Below are positions 53,723-62,850 of a stretch of DNA of 64,000 bases, one piece after another. Each line of letters opens with the position of its first letter. Position 1 is the first letter of the stretch. The stretch lies in NCBI RefSeq assembly GCF_014267175.1, contig NZ_JACMTR010000002.1, positions 3,683,501 through 3,747,500 of the forward strand, in the 5' to 3' direction. The notes below the pieces were generated by a model. That model did no database searches and was not told where the DNA came from. It was given only the letters and a program-made list of their open reading frames with translations. Origin of the DNA: Pseudonocardia sp. C8. GTDB taxonomy: Bacteria; Actinomycetota; Actinomycetes; Mycobacteriales; Pseudonocardiaceae. The position numbers were made by a program, and so were the translations under genes.

Positions 53723-54952
53723 TCACCGGTCCGCACCCCGCTCGAGCAGCGCGGTGAGCAACCGGCGCAGGCCGGCCGGCCCCGCGTACGAGGCCGGAGC
53801 GGTGCCCGGGGCGAGCACGCCCCGCAGCGAGCTGCACACCACGGCCGCGAGGACGTGGTCCGGCCGGTCGCCGAGCGCGCGCTCGACGGCGAGGGTCGCC
53901 AGCGCGCCGTCCCCCCGGAGCAGGGCGCAGACCGCCAGCAACGCGGACGGCCCGGCCCGGTCGGGCGCGGGCAGCGCCCGGGTCAGCGCCGCCCACAGCT
54001 GCTCGGCGTGCGGGGCCTGCGACCCGAGACACACGCGCAGCGCCTCGTCTCGGAAGTCGGGATCGTCGAAGGCCGCGCAGAACTCGAGCGCGAGCGGGTC
54101 GTCGATCACGAGGCGGCCTGCTGCCGCGGCCGACAGGCAGGTGTCGAGCAGGGTGGAGCCCGACCGGCCGGCATCCGGTTCCGGGCGCCCGGTGGCCGGC
54201 GACCGGTCCGGTTGACGAGCCCCGGCGCGGAGCCGGGCTCGCCGCTCGTGCGCCGCCGGGTCACCGTCGAGCTGGGCGCGGACGGCGGCACGATCCGGCA
54301 GGACCGCCCGGCCGCGCACCGCGGCCGCCACCGCGATCGGGCTCGCCGTGGGATCCGGCACCGTGCCCGCGCACCGGCAGTCCTGCCCCGGCAGCGGGTA
54401 GCAGCTCCAGCGGTCACCGGCCCGGGTGCCGGAGGCCCACAGCACCGCCGTCGGCGTGATCCCCGCCCACCGCAACGCCCGCCGGGCGGCGACCGCGACG
54501 TCACGGCGGACCCGGCGCTGCATCGCGGCCCCGGGCCGGCCCCGGACGACGACGGCGACCGCCCGCGCCGCACCGCTCCCGGCCAGCGCCGAGACCGCGT
54601 CGTCGCACACCGCGCGGACCTGCCGCGCGTACGGCAGGTCGACGCGGACGGTGAGCCCGACCCGGCCGCGGAGCTCCGGCCCGGCCATCCCGACCAGGAT
54701 CAACGAGTCCTCGGGATGGAAGCCGATCAGCACGGGCACGGCGGCGATCAGCTCCGCCGGCCCGGCGAGCCGGATCCGGGTCACGGCGGTGCCATCCGGG
54801 TCGGCCCACGGCCACGGGTCGGCCGGTGTCCCGCCCGGTGGCCAGGGAGGCGCGGCCTGCGGGCCGGGTGGGCCGGCGGTGGAAGCCGGGCGGCCCGCAC
54901 GGATGCGGGACGGCGAGTCGGGGTCGGGGTCGGGCTGCGGCAGCGCGGTCAT
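53723..54952 (-). CDS. DUF4192 protein
   Basis: 409 aa. The N-terminal 50 residues are Pro-rich and disordered-looking. The DUF4192 core starts near 57 with RLAGPAELIAAVPVLIGFHP and PEDSLILVGM, typical of this actinomycete family. A Cys pair occurs in GQDCRCAGT near 217. The C-terminal half is mostly helical (QLWAALTRALPAPDRAGPSA), with SALLAVCALLRGDGALATLA. Function of the family is unknown. Convergent with galE, with 11 nt between stops. Confidence 0.82.
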   Translation of the reverse strand: MTALPQPDPDPDSPSRIRAGRPASTAGPPGPQAAPPWPPGGTPADPWPWADPDGTAVTRIRLAGPAELIAAVPVLIGFHPEDSLILVGMAGPELRGRVGLTVRVDLPYARQVRAVCDDAVSALAGSGAARAVAVVVRGRPGAAMQRRVRRDVAVAARRALRWAGITPTAVLWASGTRAGDRWSCYPLPGQDCRCAGTVPDPTASPIAVAAAVRGRAVLPDRAAVRAQLDGDPAAHERRARLRAGARQPDRSPATGRPEPDAGRSGSTLLDTCLSAAAAGRLVIDDPLALEFCAAFDDPDFRDEALRVCLGSQAPHAEQLWAALTRALPAPDRAGPSALLAVCALLRGDGALATLAVERALGDRPDHVLAAVVCSSLRGVLAPGTAPASYAGPAGLRRLLTALLERGADR

Positions 54953-55176
54953 GGCGTCGAGCGTGGGGCAGCGGCCCGGCTCCCGGGGCGGTCCCGGGCC
55001 GAGCCTGTGGACGGAGCCGGCAGAACCGGCTTTCCGAGGGGGTGTCGTGGACAACTCGCGGCGTGCGAGGGCCGATGCCGCCGGATCGTCGGTCCCCTGT
55101 GCTATGGCCGCAACCGGCACCGATGTTCACGGCCGGCCCGGTGCACAGCGGCCCGCGCACCCGGTAGGAAGAGGCC

Positions 55177-56667
55177 ATGCAGGTCTATCTCGGCGTCGAC
55201 ATCGGAACCTCGGGCTCGAAGGGCGTCGTCGTCGACCACGGCGGGCGGGTGCTCGCGCGCGCCGACCGCGCGCACGACACCGCGCAGCCCCGCCCCGGAT
55301 GGGTGGAACACGACGCGGAGACGATCTGGTGGGGCGACTTCACCGCGATCGTCCGCGAGCTGGCCGCCGCCGTCCCGGACGCCGAACCCGCAGGCCTGGG
55401 CGTCTCCGGGATCGGCCCGACCCTGCTGCCCGCGGACGCCGACGGTCGCCCGCTGCGTCCCGCGATCCTCTACGGCGTCGACACCCGGGCCGCCGCGGAG
55501 ATCGACGAGCTGACCGCCGAGCTGGGCGCCGAGCAGATCCTGCGCCGGGCCGGGACCCCGCTGTCCTCGCAGGCGGTCGGCCCGAAGTGGCGCTGGCTCG
55601 AGCGGCACGAGCCCGAGGTGTTCGCGCGGACCTCGCTGTTCCTGATGTGCTCGTCGTACCTGGTCCACCGGCTCACCGGCGAGTACGTGCTCGACCACCA
55701 CTCGGCCAGCCAGTGCGACCCGATGTACGACCTGGCGGCCGCGGACTGGGCCCGGGACTGGGCCGATGCGGTCGCACCCGGGATCGCGCTGCCGCGGCTG
55801 CTGTGGCCGACCGAGATCGCCGGGCACGTCACCGCCGCCGCGGCCGCCGAGACCGGGCTGCCGGAGGGCCTGCCGGTCACCGCCGGGACCGTCGACGCCT
55901 GGGCCGAGGCGACCAGCGCCGGCGTCACCGCACCGGGCGAGGTCATGGTCATGTACGGCACCACGATGTTCCTGATCGAGGTCATCGACCGCCCGCGGCC
56001 GCACCCGGCGATGTGGACGACCCGCGGGGTCGTCCCCGGCACGTTCACGCTCGCCGCGGGGATGGCGACCTCCGGCGCGATCACGAACTGGCTGCGAGAT
56101 CTCACCGGCGAGGGGTTCCCGGAGCTGGTCGCCGAGGCGGGCGAGGTCCCGCCGGGCAGCGGCGGCCTGCTGCTGCTCCCCTACTTCGCCGGGGAGCGCA
56201 CGCCGCTGTTCGACCCGGACGCCCGCGGCGTCCTCGCCGGGATCACCACCGCGCACACCCGCGGCGAGGTGTACCGGGCCGCGTTGGAGGGCATCGCGCA
56301 CGGCGTCCGGCACAACCTCGAGGTCATGCGCGAGGCGGGCGGCGGGACGAAGCGCCTGGTCGCCGTGGGTGGCGGGGTGCAGGGCGGGCTGTGGACCCGG
56401 ATCGTCACCGACGTGACCGGTGTGCCGCAGGACGTCCCGGAGCAGACCGTCGGTGCGGCGCTGGGCGACGCGTGGCTGGCCGCCGTCGCCACCGGGGCGG
56501 AGCCGGAGCTGCGCCGGTGGAACCCGGTGGCGCGGACCATCGAGCCCGACCCGGTCGCCCGGGAGGTGTACGACCGCTTCCACCGGCACTACCGCTCGCT
56601 CTACACCGCGACCCGGGAGACCGCGCACTTCCTCGCCGCGGAGCGCAGGCGCTCCTACGACGCGTGA
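55177..56667 (+). CDS. FGGY-family carbohydrate kinase (xylulokinase-like)
   Basis: 496 aa. N-terminal actin-like domain with LGVDIGTSGSKGVVVD near residue 5 (phosphate loop), then a second domain with ATSGAITNWLRDL near 300 and VAVGGGVQGGLWTRIVTDV near 396, the adenosine motif. GVSGIGPTLLP near 75 and LYGVDTRAAAEIDE near 98 fit xylulokinase-type members, but the sugar cannot be named. There is no isomerase or transporter gene next to it. TAGGAA precedes the ATG by 6 nt and also forms a weak ribosome site with the following GAGG. Confidence 0.82.
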   Translation: MQVYLGVDIGTSGSKGVVVDHGGRVLARADRAHDTAQPRPGWVEHDAETIWWGDFTAIVRELAAAVPDAEPAGLGVSGIGPTLLPADADGRPLRPAILYGVDTRAAAEIDELTAELGAEQILRRAGTPLSSQAVGPKWRWLERHEPEVFARTSLFLMCSSYLVHRLTGEYVLDHHSASQCDPMYDLAAADWARDWADAVAPGIALPRLLWPTEIAGHVTAAAAAETGLPEGLPVTAGTVDAWAEATSAGVTAPGEVMVMYGTTMFLIEVIDRPRPHPAMWTTRGVVPGTFTLAAGMATSGAITNWLRDLTGEGFPELVAEAGEVPPGSGGLLLLPYFAGERTPLFDPDARGVLAGITTAHTRGEVYRAALEGIAHGVRHNLEVMREAGGGTKRLVAVGGGVQGGLWTRIVTDVTGVPQDVPEQTVGAALGDAWLAAVATGAEPELRRWNPVARTIEPDPVAREVYDRFHRHYRSLYTATRETAHFLAAERRRSYDA

Positions 56668-56685
56668 CGCGTCGCCCGGCCGCGG

Positions 56686-56722
56686 GGCGACCGGCCGCGG
56701 CGGCTCGCACGGGCCGGTCGCC
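56686..56722. terminator. Bidirectional terminator between the kinase and M23 genes
   Basis: Perfect 11-bp stem (GGCGACCGGCC and its complement) with a 15-nt loop, between two convergent stop codons. Confidence 0.7.
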
Positions 56723-56752
56723 GTCCCGCGGACGGTGCGGCGCTGACGGGGA

Positions 56753-57733
56753 TCAGGTGTAGGAGAACCCGTTCGCGTCCAGCCACGGCTTCGGGTTGAT
56801 CTTCGTCCCGCTCGGGTCGACGACCTCGATGTGCAGGTGCGGCCCGGTGGACTGGCCCTTGTTGCCGACCTCGGCGATCTGCTGTCCGGCCGCGACCTTC
56901 TGCCCGACCTTCACCAGCGAGCGGTTGATGTGGCCGTAGACGGTGACCGTGCCGTCGTCGTGCTTGACCCGCACCCACATGCCGAACCCGCTGGCCGGGC
57001 CGGAGCTGACCACCGTGCCGGCCAGCGGGACGTGGATCGGCGTGCCGATCGGGGCGGCGATGTCCAGGCCCATGTGCTTGGTGCCCCAGCGGGAGCCGAA
57101 CCCGGAGGTGACCCGGCCGGACACGATCGAGGTGCCACCACCGGCCGAGGCGGACTGCGCCGGGGCGGACTGCAGCGACCCGGTGGCGCCCGCGGCACGC
57201 GCGGCCTCGGCGGCGCGGGCCCGCTCGGCGGCGGCCTGCTGCGCCTTCGTGACCGACGCCGCCGCACCGCGCACCGCGTCGGTGGCACCGGTGTGCGCAC
57301 CGGAGGCGGTGGTCACGGCGCGCGCGGCGGCCGACCCCCCGGTGGCGGCCGGGGTGGCCAGCGACGCGATGGTCGCCGAGTCGGCGATCGGGGCCGCCGG
57401 AGCGGCGTCCGTCGCGGCGGGGACGGCGGCCGCGGCGTGGGTGGTGGCCGCGGTCGTGGCGGTGCCGGTCTCGAACCACGCGGCCGGGGACGGGAGCCCG
57501 CCGGAACCGGCGGTGACGTGCGCGGCGCCGGCGATACCGCCGACCGCGACGACCGCCGCCGCGATCCGGGTGGACGCGGAGACGCGGGAACCGTCGTCGG
57601 AGGTGCGGGCGTGCCGGACGTGCGGACGGGCGGGGAACGCGTCGACCGTTCCTCCGACTCCTGCCACCGCGAACTGCGATGGCAGGAGCCCGAGGCTCGC
57701 GCTTCGGCCCTGGGGGGAGCGATGCCGTGCCAC
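56753..57733 (-). CDS. Exported M23 (LytM-type) endopeptidase
   Basis: 326 aa. An N-terminal hydrophobic stretch near residues 55-75 (IAAAVVAVGGIAGAAHVTAG) acts as a membrane anchor or late signal. A long Ala/Thr-rich linker and a short predicted coiled coil (AQQAAAERARAAEAARAAG) follow. The catalytic domain has KHMGLDIAAP near 222 and GPHLHIEVVD near 300, giving the HxxxD and HxH zinc ligands of peptidoglycan hydrolases. GTG at 57733 after GGAAGGA. A leader of about 100 nt separates it from the predicted promoter. Confidence 0.88.
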   Translation of the reverse strand: MARHRSPQGRSASLGLLPSQFAVAGVGGTVDAFPARPHVRHARTSDDGSRVSASTRIAAAVVAVGGIAGAAHVTAGSGGLPSPAAWFETGTATTAATTHAAAAVPAATDAAPAAPIADSATIASLATPAATGGSAAARAVTTASGAHTGATDAVRGAAASVTKAQQAAAERARAAEAARAAGATGSLQSAPAQSASAGGGTSIVSGRVTSGFGSRWGTKHMGLDIAAPIGTPIHVPLAGTVVSSGPASGFGMWVRVKHDDGTVTVYGHINRSLVKVGQKVAAGQQIAEVGNKGQSTGPHLHIEVVDPSGTKINPKPWLDANGFSYT

Positions 57734-58218
57734 GATGTTTCCTTCCAGATCGCGGAACGGCGGACAAACCCGTGGGGAGCGGGCGGGCCCGTCGGGGATC
57801 GGGCCGCGTCCGGTTCGTGACCGTTCCGTGATCCGACGCCACGCTAACCACGGCCCCGGAGCCCGCAAACCCGAACGAGTGATCACGAGACCACCGGAAC
57901 GCGGCGCGCGGTGAGCGGACGCTCCGTGACCGAACCGGAAGCAACCTGCCGTTCACCGCAGCGACGACCGCCGCTCGACATCCAGGACGAGGCCGTGACC
58001 TGGGACGATGCCGGACACTCGTCGACTGGCGAGTGGTTCGGCCATTTGTCGGTATGTGGGCGCGGTCACCCAGGGTGGTCGAGGTCGCTGGTCACGGGGC
58101 CGCGGCCCGGTGGTGCCCGCGCCCCGTTCGGCCCACATGACGGTCACACCCCGGTCCACCGGCCCGGTGACCGCTCACCCGGAACCGTGATTGCCCGCGC
58201 CCGCGGCGGCCGGGTTGG
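57734..58218. other. 485-nt divergent spacer upstream of the M23 and GDSL genes
   Basis: No credible gene. It holds a possible -10 element (TAGCGT, minus strand, 57841-57846, with GTTTGC 18 nt upstream) for the M23 gene, and an inverted repeat CACTCG/CGAGTG at 58016-58035. No c-di-AMP riboswitch core was found, though such switches often precede M23 or Rpf genes in actinomycetes. Confidence 0.4.
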
Positions 58219-59037
58219 GTGGACGTCGTGCGCCGACTCCTCGTCCCGCTGCTGGCCTGCGCCCTCGTCGTCGCCCTGGCCCCGGCGGCGGCCGCGGCAC
58301 CCGTGGCCGGGCAGGCCGCGACCCGGTACGTGGCTCTGGGCGACTCGTACGCCGCCGGCGTCGGCGCCGCCCCCGATCCGGCGACCGGCGCCTGCCGCCG
58401 AAGCGACGCCTCCTACCCGGCGCTGTGGTCGGCCCGGAACGCGCCGGCGTCGTTCACCTCGGTCGCGTGCAGCGGCGCGACCAGCGGGGAGGTCGTCGCG
58501 CGGCAGGTCCGTGCGGTGGCGCGGGACACGACCCTGGTGACGATCACGGTGGGCGGCAACGACACCGGGTTCGGTCCGGTGCTCGCGACCTGCAGCACCG
58601 CGCCCGACGACGAGACCTGCTTCCGCGCGATCCGCGGCGGTGAGCGGATGGCCCGGCTGTTCGCCCCCGGCGGGCTGATCTCGGTGATCGTCGGCGTCCG
58701 GTTGCAGGCCCCGCAGGCACGCATCGTCGTCCTCGGCTACCCGCGGCTGTTCGAGCCCGGCGCGTCCTGCGACGTGCCCGGCGTGCCGAACGCGGCCCGC
58801 CGCGCCGCGCTGAACCGGGCCGCCGACACCCTCGCCGCCGCGCTCGCCGACGCCGCCCACCGGTTCCGCGGGCAGTTCGTCGACGTCCGGGACGCGTTCG
58901 CCGGGCACGGGTTGTGCAGCCCCGACCCGTGGATCCACCCGCCGTCCGCCGGGCGGCCGGCCGCCTACCACCCCGACCCCCGGGGCTACGCCGACGGCTA
59001 CCTGCCTGCACTCACCGCGGTGACCACGCGTCCCTGA
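58219..59037 (+). CDS. Secreted SGNH/GDSL esterase
   Basis: 272 aa. A signal peptide runs to about residue 27 (LLVPLLACALVVALAPAAAA), so the protein is exported. Block I ALGDSYAAGVG near 38 gives the nucleophile Ser, block III VGGNDTGF near 110 the oxyanion Asn, and a late HPDPRGYADGY near 252 the catalytic His. Six Cys are spaced to form three disulfides, as in Streptomyces GDSL lipases. Substrate probably lipid or acylated polysaccharide. GTG codons at 58219 and 58228 are both possible starts; neither has a strong ribosome site. Confidence 0.88.
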   Translation: MDVVRRLLVPLLACALVVALAPAAAAAPVAGQAATRYVALGDSYAAGVGAAPDPATGACRRSDASYPALWSARNAPASFTSVACSGATSGEVVARQVRAVARDTTLVTITVGGNDTGFGPVLATCSTAPDDETCFRAIRGGERMARLFAPGGLISVIVGVRLQAPQARIVVLGYPRLFEPGASCDVPGVPNAARRAALNRAADTLAAALADAAHRFRGQFVDVRDAFAGHGLCSPDPWIHPPSAGRPAAYHPDPRGYADGYLPALTAVTTRP

Positions 59038-59064
59038 CCGGCCGGCACCGCTGTGCCGCCGGTC
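59036..59064 (+). terminator. Hairpin terminator after the GDSL gene
   Basis: A 12-bp GC-rich stem with one bulge (GACCGGCCGGCAC and GTGCCGCCGGTC), overlapping the TGA of the GDSL gene. Confidence 0.6.
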
Positions 59065-59274
59065 GTCACCTGATCCCCGTCGGCGTGCCGCGCTGCAGGT
59101 CCGTGCTGCGGCGACGCAGATCACGCCGATGGGCCGCAGCGAGCCGGGCGGCCTGTGCGACGATCGGGATGCGGCTGAGACCCGGAACCGATCGACGGGC
59201 CCGGACGGCTGCCAGCTCCCCACACACCGGCACGCAGGGTTGCACCGGATCATGTCCGCCCGCCCGGAGGTCCC

Positions 59275-60129
59275 GTGCGCCCGACGTGCCGCCCGCCCGG
59301 CCCGCCGCTCCCCGTCTCCCTCGACCCGGCCGCCCGGTCCGCGGTACCGAGCGTGCACGCGGCACCGGCCGAACCGGAGCGGGCCCGCACCGGTCCCGAG
59401 GTCGTCGCGCACCGCGGCGCGTCCGGGGACTCCCCGGAGAACACCCTCGCCGCGGTCGACGAGGCCCTCCGGCAGCGGGCCGACACGATCGAGATCGACG
59501 TCCGGCGCACCGCCGACGGTCACCTGGTCGTGCTGCACGACAGCACCCTCACCCGTACCACCGACGTCGAGCGGGTGTTCCCGGGCCGGGCACCCGACCC
59601 GGTCGGCACCTTCACCCTCGCCGAGCTCAAGCGGCTCGACGCCGGTTCCTGGTTCGGGCCGGCGTTCGCCGGGGAGCCGGTCCCGACGCTCGCCGAGGTC
59701 GTCGCGCACACCGGGGACCGGGCCGGGCTGCTGGTCGAGCTGAAGGACACCGCCCACTACCCGGGCATCGAGCAGGAGGTCGCCGCGGTGCTCGGCGCGC
59801 CCCGCGCGGGGGTCGCGGTGCAGTCGTTCGACCACGACACGATGCGCCGCTTCGCTGAAGCCGCACCGGACGTCCCGGCCGGGTGGCTGTTCGACGACCG
59901 GCCCGGCCGGGCCCGGCTCGACGAGGCCGCGGCCGCCGGTGCGCACCAGATCACCCCCGGCGTCGAGGGCACCGACGCGAGCCTGGTCGCCGCGGTCCGG
60001 ATCCGCGGGATGGAGACCGGCGTCTACACCGTCAACACCGGGTCCGACATGCGGCGGCTGCGCGACACCGGCGTCGACCGGATCATCACCGACCACCCCG
60101 GCCGCCTGCGCGCGGTGCTCGACGGCTGA
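59275..60129 (+). CDS. Glycerophosphodiester phosphodiesterase
   Basis: 284 aa GDPD TIM barrel. Splits glycerophosphodiesters into glycerol 3-phosphate and an alcohol. VAHRGASGDSPENTL near residue 44 has the catalytic His46, the metal Glu, and IEIDVRRTADGHLVVLHDS near 72 has the second Glu-Asp and His. The N-terminal 35 residues have no clear signal peptide, so the location is uncertain. GGAGG lies 6 nt before the GTG. It is followed 41 nt later by an SRPBCC gene in the same direction. Confidence 0.88.
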   Translation: MRPTCRPPGPPLPVSLDPAARSAVPSVHAAPAEPERARTGPEVVAHRGASGDSPENTLAAVDEALRQRADTIEIDVRRTADGHLVVLHDSTLTRTTDVERVFPGRAPDPVGTFTLAELKRLDAGSWFGPAFAGEPVPTLAEVVAHTGDRAGLLVELKDTAHYPGIEQEVAAVLGAPRAGVAVQSFDHDTMRRFAEAAPDVPAGWLFDDRPGRARLDEAAAAGAHQITPGVEGTDASLVAAVRIRGMETGVYTVNTGSDMRRLRDTGVDRIITDHPGRLRAVLDG

Positions 60130-60169
60130 ACGATTGCCCTCCGACCGCGCCGGCTGGGAGGCTTCCGGC

Positions 60170-60616
60170 GTGGCCCAGGTGGACGTGACCAGCGACATCA
60201 ATATCGACCGCCCGCGGGCGGAGGTGGCGGCGTTCGCCGTGGACCCGGACCACGCGACCACCTGGTACCGCAACATCAAGGCGGTCACGTGGGAGACACC
60301 GCGACCGCTCGCCGTGGGCTCCCGGCTCGCGTTCGAGGCCGAGTTCCTGGGCCGCCGGCTGGCCTACACCTACGAGGTGCGCGAGCACGACCCGGGCCGC
60401 CGGTTCGTGATGAGCACCGCCGAGGGGCCGTTCCCGATGGAGACCACCTACACCTGGGACGACGCCGGGCCGGGCGCGACCCGCATGACGTTGCGCAACC
60501 GCGGCGCGCCCTCCGGGTTCGCGAAGGTCGGCGCGCCGCTGATGGCCGCGGCGATGGGCCGGGCGAACCGCAAGGACCTGGCCGAGCTGAAGCGGGTCCT
60601 GGAGGGCACGCCGTGA
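60170..60616 (+). CDS. SRPBCC (polyketide cyclase/START-like) protein
   Basis: 148 aa helix-grip fold. VDVTSDINIDRPRAEVAAFA near residue 4 is the usual opening strand and helix, followed by WYRNIKAVTWETPRPLAVGS and GATRMTLRNRG. Probably binds a hydrophobic ligand; which one is unknown. GTG at 60170 after GGGAGG by 8 nt. Its stop is directly next to the convergent rtcB stop. Confidence 0.8.
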   Translation: MAQVDVTSDINIDRPRAEVAAFAVDPDHATTWYRNIKAVTWETPRPLAVGSRLAFEAEFLGRRLAYTYEVREHDPGRRFVMSTAEGPFPMETTYTWDDAGPGATRMTLRNRGAPSGFAKVGAPLMAAAMGRANRKDLAELKRVLEGTP

Positions 60617-61822
60617 TCACCCCTTGACGCAGAGGATCGTCCGGAGCCGGTGCTCGACCCGGACCAGATCGGCCTGCTCGGTCATGACGGTGTCCAGGTC
60701 CTTGTAGGCCCCGGGGATCTCGTCGAGCACGCCGGCGTCCTTGCGGCACTCGACCCCCTCGGTCTGCGCCTGCAGGTCCGCCACGGAGAACTGCCGGCGC
60801 GCCGCCGCCCGGGACATCCGCCGGCCGGCACCGTGCGCGGCCGAGCAGTACGACTCCGGGTTCGCCAGGCCGGACACGATGAACGACCCGGTCCCCATCG
60901 AACCGGGGATGATCCCCTTCCGGCCGCCCTCGGTGGAGATCGCGCCCTTGCGGGTCACGACGAGGTCGACGCCGTCGTAGGTCTCCTCCGACACGTAGTT
61001 GTGGTGGCAGGACACCTCCGGCTCGAACGCGACCGGCCTGCCCAGCGCGCGGGCCAGCGCGGCCTTGAACAGCTCCGTCATCACGTGCCGGTTGAGCCGC
61101 GCGTACTCCTGCGCCCAGTACAGGTCGGCCCGGTAGGCGGCCATCTCGGGTGTCCCCGACAGGAACACCGCGAGGTCGCGGTCGGGCAGGTCCCGGTTGT
61201 GCGGCAGCTCCTTGGCCCGCTCGATGTGCCGGTTCGCGAGGACGTTGCCGATCCCGCGGGACCCGGAGTGGAGCATCAGCCAGACCCGGTCGTCGCCGTC
61301 GGTGCACAGCTCGAGGAAGTGGTTGCCGCTGCCCAGCGAGCCGAGCTGCTGGTGCGCCTTGCTGCGCAGCCGGTCCCGACCGGCCCCGGACGCGTCGCGC
61401 AGGTGGTGCAGCCGGTCGAAACCCGACCAGAACCCCGCCCAGTCGTAGCCGCGGTCGATGCCGAGCCGCGCCAGGTCCGGGCCCTCGCGGTGACCGGCCC
61501 GGCCGACCGGGACGTTCCGCTCGACCTGCGCGCGGACCCGGGACAGTGAGCCCGGCAGGTCGGCCGCGGTGAGGTCGGTACGGACCGCGGACATCCCGCA
61601 GCCGATGTCGACGCCGACCGCGCCCGGCGACACGGCGTCGCGCATCGCGACCACCGATCCGACGGTCGCGCCGTAGCCCTGGTGCACGTCCGGCATCACG
61701 GCGACACCGTGGGTCCACGGCAGGTTCGCGCAGTTGCGCAGCTGGGCCAGCGCGCCGGGCTCGACGGAGTCCGGGTCCGTCCACAGGCGTACCGGCGCCG
61801 TGGTGCCGGTGAGCGTGTGCAT
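60617..61822 (-). CDS. rtcB: RNA-splicing ligase RtcB
   Basis: 401 aa. GTP-dependent ligase joining 3'-phosphate or 2',3'-cyclic phosphate ends to 5'-OH ends. Manganese site: GVDIGCGMSA (Asp72, Cys75), QLGSLGSGNHFLEL near 167 and GFEPEVSCHHNY-like residues near 270. The guanylation His is in CSAAHGAGRRMSR near 329. No archease or rtcA gene is adjacent, and no rtcR-type regulator, so it is probably housekeeping or damage-repair rather than part of an rtcBA operon. Confidence 0.92.
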   Translation of the reverse strand: MHTLTGTTAPVRLWTDPDSVEPGALAQLRNCANLPWTHGVAVMPDVHQGYGATVGSVVAMRDAVSPGAVGVDIGCGMSAVRTDLTAADLPGSLSRVRAQVERNVPVGRAGHREGPDLARLGIDRGYDWAGFWSGFDRLHHLRDASGAGRDRLRSKAHQQLGSLGSGNHFLELCTDGDDRVWLMLHSGSRGIGNVLANRHIERAKELPHNRDLPDRDLAVFLSGTPEMAAYRADLYWAQEYARLNRHVMTELFKAALARALGRPVAFEPEVSCHHNYVSEETYDGVDLVVTRKGAISTEGGRKGIIPGSMGTGSFIVSGLANPESYCSAAHGAGRRMSRAAARRQFSVADLQAQTEGVECRKDAGVLDEIPGAYKDLDTVMTEQADLVRVEHRLRTILCVKG

Positions 61823-61918
61823 GCCTCCTCCTTCTCGATCGTCGAGGCCTGCCGCGGGGCCTCCGGATCGTCCCGCTCCGGGTGACGGGCGTCGGCGGCG
61901 TCGGCACCGGGCCGGAAC

Positions 61919-61924
61919 TAGACT
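61919..61924 (+). promoter_or_regulatory. -10 element of the lipoprotein gene
   Basis: TAGACT, giving a leader of about 28 nt with GGAGG at 61946-61950. Confidence 0.45.
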
Positions 61925-61958
61925 TCAGGTACGGAACGGGCACGTGGAGGCGCAATCG

Positions 61959-62423
61959 ATGACGGCTGTTCGGCGGCTCGGGCTGCTCCTCCCGGCGGTA
62001 CTGCTGGTGCTCGCCGGGTGTGGCGACTCGCTGGCCACCCAGCCCGGATCGTCCCGCCCGCCGACGACAACGCAGGCCCGGGCCACGACGCCGTTCTGCG
62101 AGGCGCTGCAGGACAGCGAGGAGGCCGCGGAGCCCGTCAGCGGCATCGCGATCGGCAGGCCGGTGGAGAACATCGGGGAGATCGCGGCGGACGTCCGCCG
62201 GGCCAACGAGCAGGTGACCGCGCTGGCCCCGCAGGAGATCCGGCCGGACTTCGACCGGGTCAACCAGCTCGCCGAGCGTCAGCTGGACCTGCTGGAGGCC
62301 AACGGGGGCGACACGCTGGCCGTCGCCCGGGACCCGGAGATCGCCCGCGCCCGCGCCGACCCGAGCTACCAGGTGGCGACGCAGCGGATCAACGACTACG
62401 TGCGGTCGACCTGCCCGCGGTGA
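61959..62423 (+). CDS. Small lipoprotein of unknown function
   Basis: 154 aa. Signal peptide with lipobox LVLAGC near residue 18-23, so lipid-anchored outside the membrane. The mature part is a helical domain (FDRVNQLAERQLDLLEANGG), with Cys near the start (TPFCEAL) and end (RSTCPR) that may form a disulfide. No family recognised. ATG at 61959 with GGAGG 8 nt upstream. It overlaps the convergent YkvA-like gene by 28 nt. Confidence 0.75.
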   Translation: MTAVRRLGLLLPAVLLVLAGCGDSLATQPGSSRPPTTTQARATTPFCEALQDSEEAAEPVSGIAIGRPVENIGEIAADVRRANEQVTALAPQEIRPDFDRVNQLAERQLDLLEANGGDTLAVARDPEIARARADPSYQVATQRINDYVRSTCPR

Positions 62424-62803
62424 ACGCCACCGTCGACGACCATCGGGGTCTCCCGGCGCCAGCCGAGGTACCGGTCGGCCTCGACCAGGAGCGACCCGCC
62501 CAGCCACATCGCGACGACCGCGTCGTCGGTCAGCCCGAGGACGGTCAGGAACACCTCCGGCACGACGTCCACCGGGGAGACCAGGTAGGCCAGCGCGAGC
62601 AGGAACATCGCCATCCGGCCCTTGGCCAGGTGCGGGTAGCTGCCGCGCCAGGCGTCGCGGACCATCGCCGGCAACGCCCGGACGCGGTCGACGGGGCCGG
62701 GCGCACCGGGTCCGCCGCGTCGGGTCAGGGCGCGGACGAGCGTGGCGAGGGCCGCCGTGCGGCCGACCCGGCGGCCACCGGACGAAGCAGGTGCAGCGCT
62801 CAT
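62396..62803 (-). CDS. YkvA-like DUF1232 membrane protein
   Basis: 135 aa. The core AMFLLALAYLVSPVDVVPEV near residue 65 with LSPVDLIPD-like spacing and LTDDAVVAMWLG is the DUF1232 signature; one or two membrane helices. Function unknown. The start is ATG 62803 (GGAGG only 2 nt upstream) or GTG 62812. Confidence 0.82.
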   Translation of the reverse strand: MSAAPASSGGRRVGRTAALATLVRALTRRGGPGAPGPVDRVRALPAMVRDAWRGSYPHLAKGRMAMFLLALAYLVSPVDVVPEVFLTVLGLTDDAVVAMWLGGSLLVEADRYLGWRRETPMVVDGGVHRGQVDRT

Positions 62804-62812
62804 GTCCTCCAC

Positions 62813-62836
62813 AACGCCGGCGCCGCCGCCGGCGTT
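62813..62836 (-). terminator. Hairpin after the CBS gene
   Basis: Perfect 10-bp stem (AACGCCGGCG and complement), 4-nt loop, 14 nt after the minus-strand stop of the CBS gene. Confidence 0.6.
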
Positions 62837-62850
62837 CCCGGCGGGACCGG

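Noticed and set aside
50895..54032. A 1045-codon open minus-strand frame spanning the sulfurtransferase and the antisense of ideR and galE
   Set aside because: Only its last 302 codons make sense as a protein; the rest is antisense to well-supported genes and reflects the rarity of stops in GC-rich DNA.
57740..57960. c-di-AMP (ydaO) riboswitch before the M23 gene
   Set aside because: The leader is about 100 nt and I could not find the conserved core blocks. A covariance-model search would settle it.
57911..58540. Plus-strand frame in the M23/GDSL spacer
   Set aside because: No ribosome site, no family, and it overlaps the real GDSL gene in another frame.
59038..59274. Possible small gene between the GDSL and GDPD genes (either strand)
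   Set aside because: Short Arg/Ala-rich frames without start signals; nothing beyond the terminator at 59036-59064 is supported.
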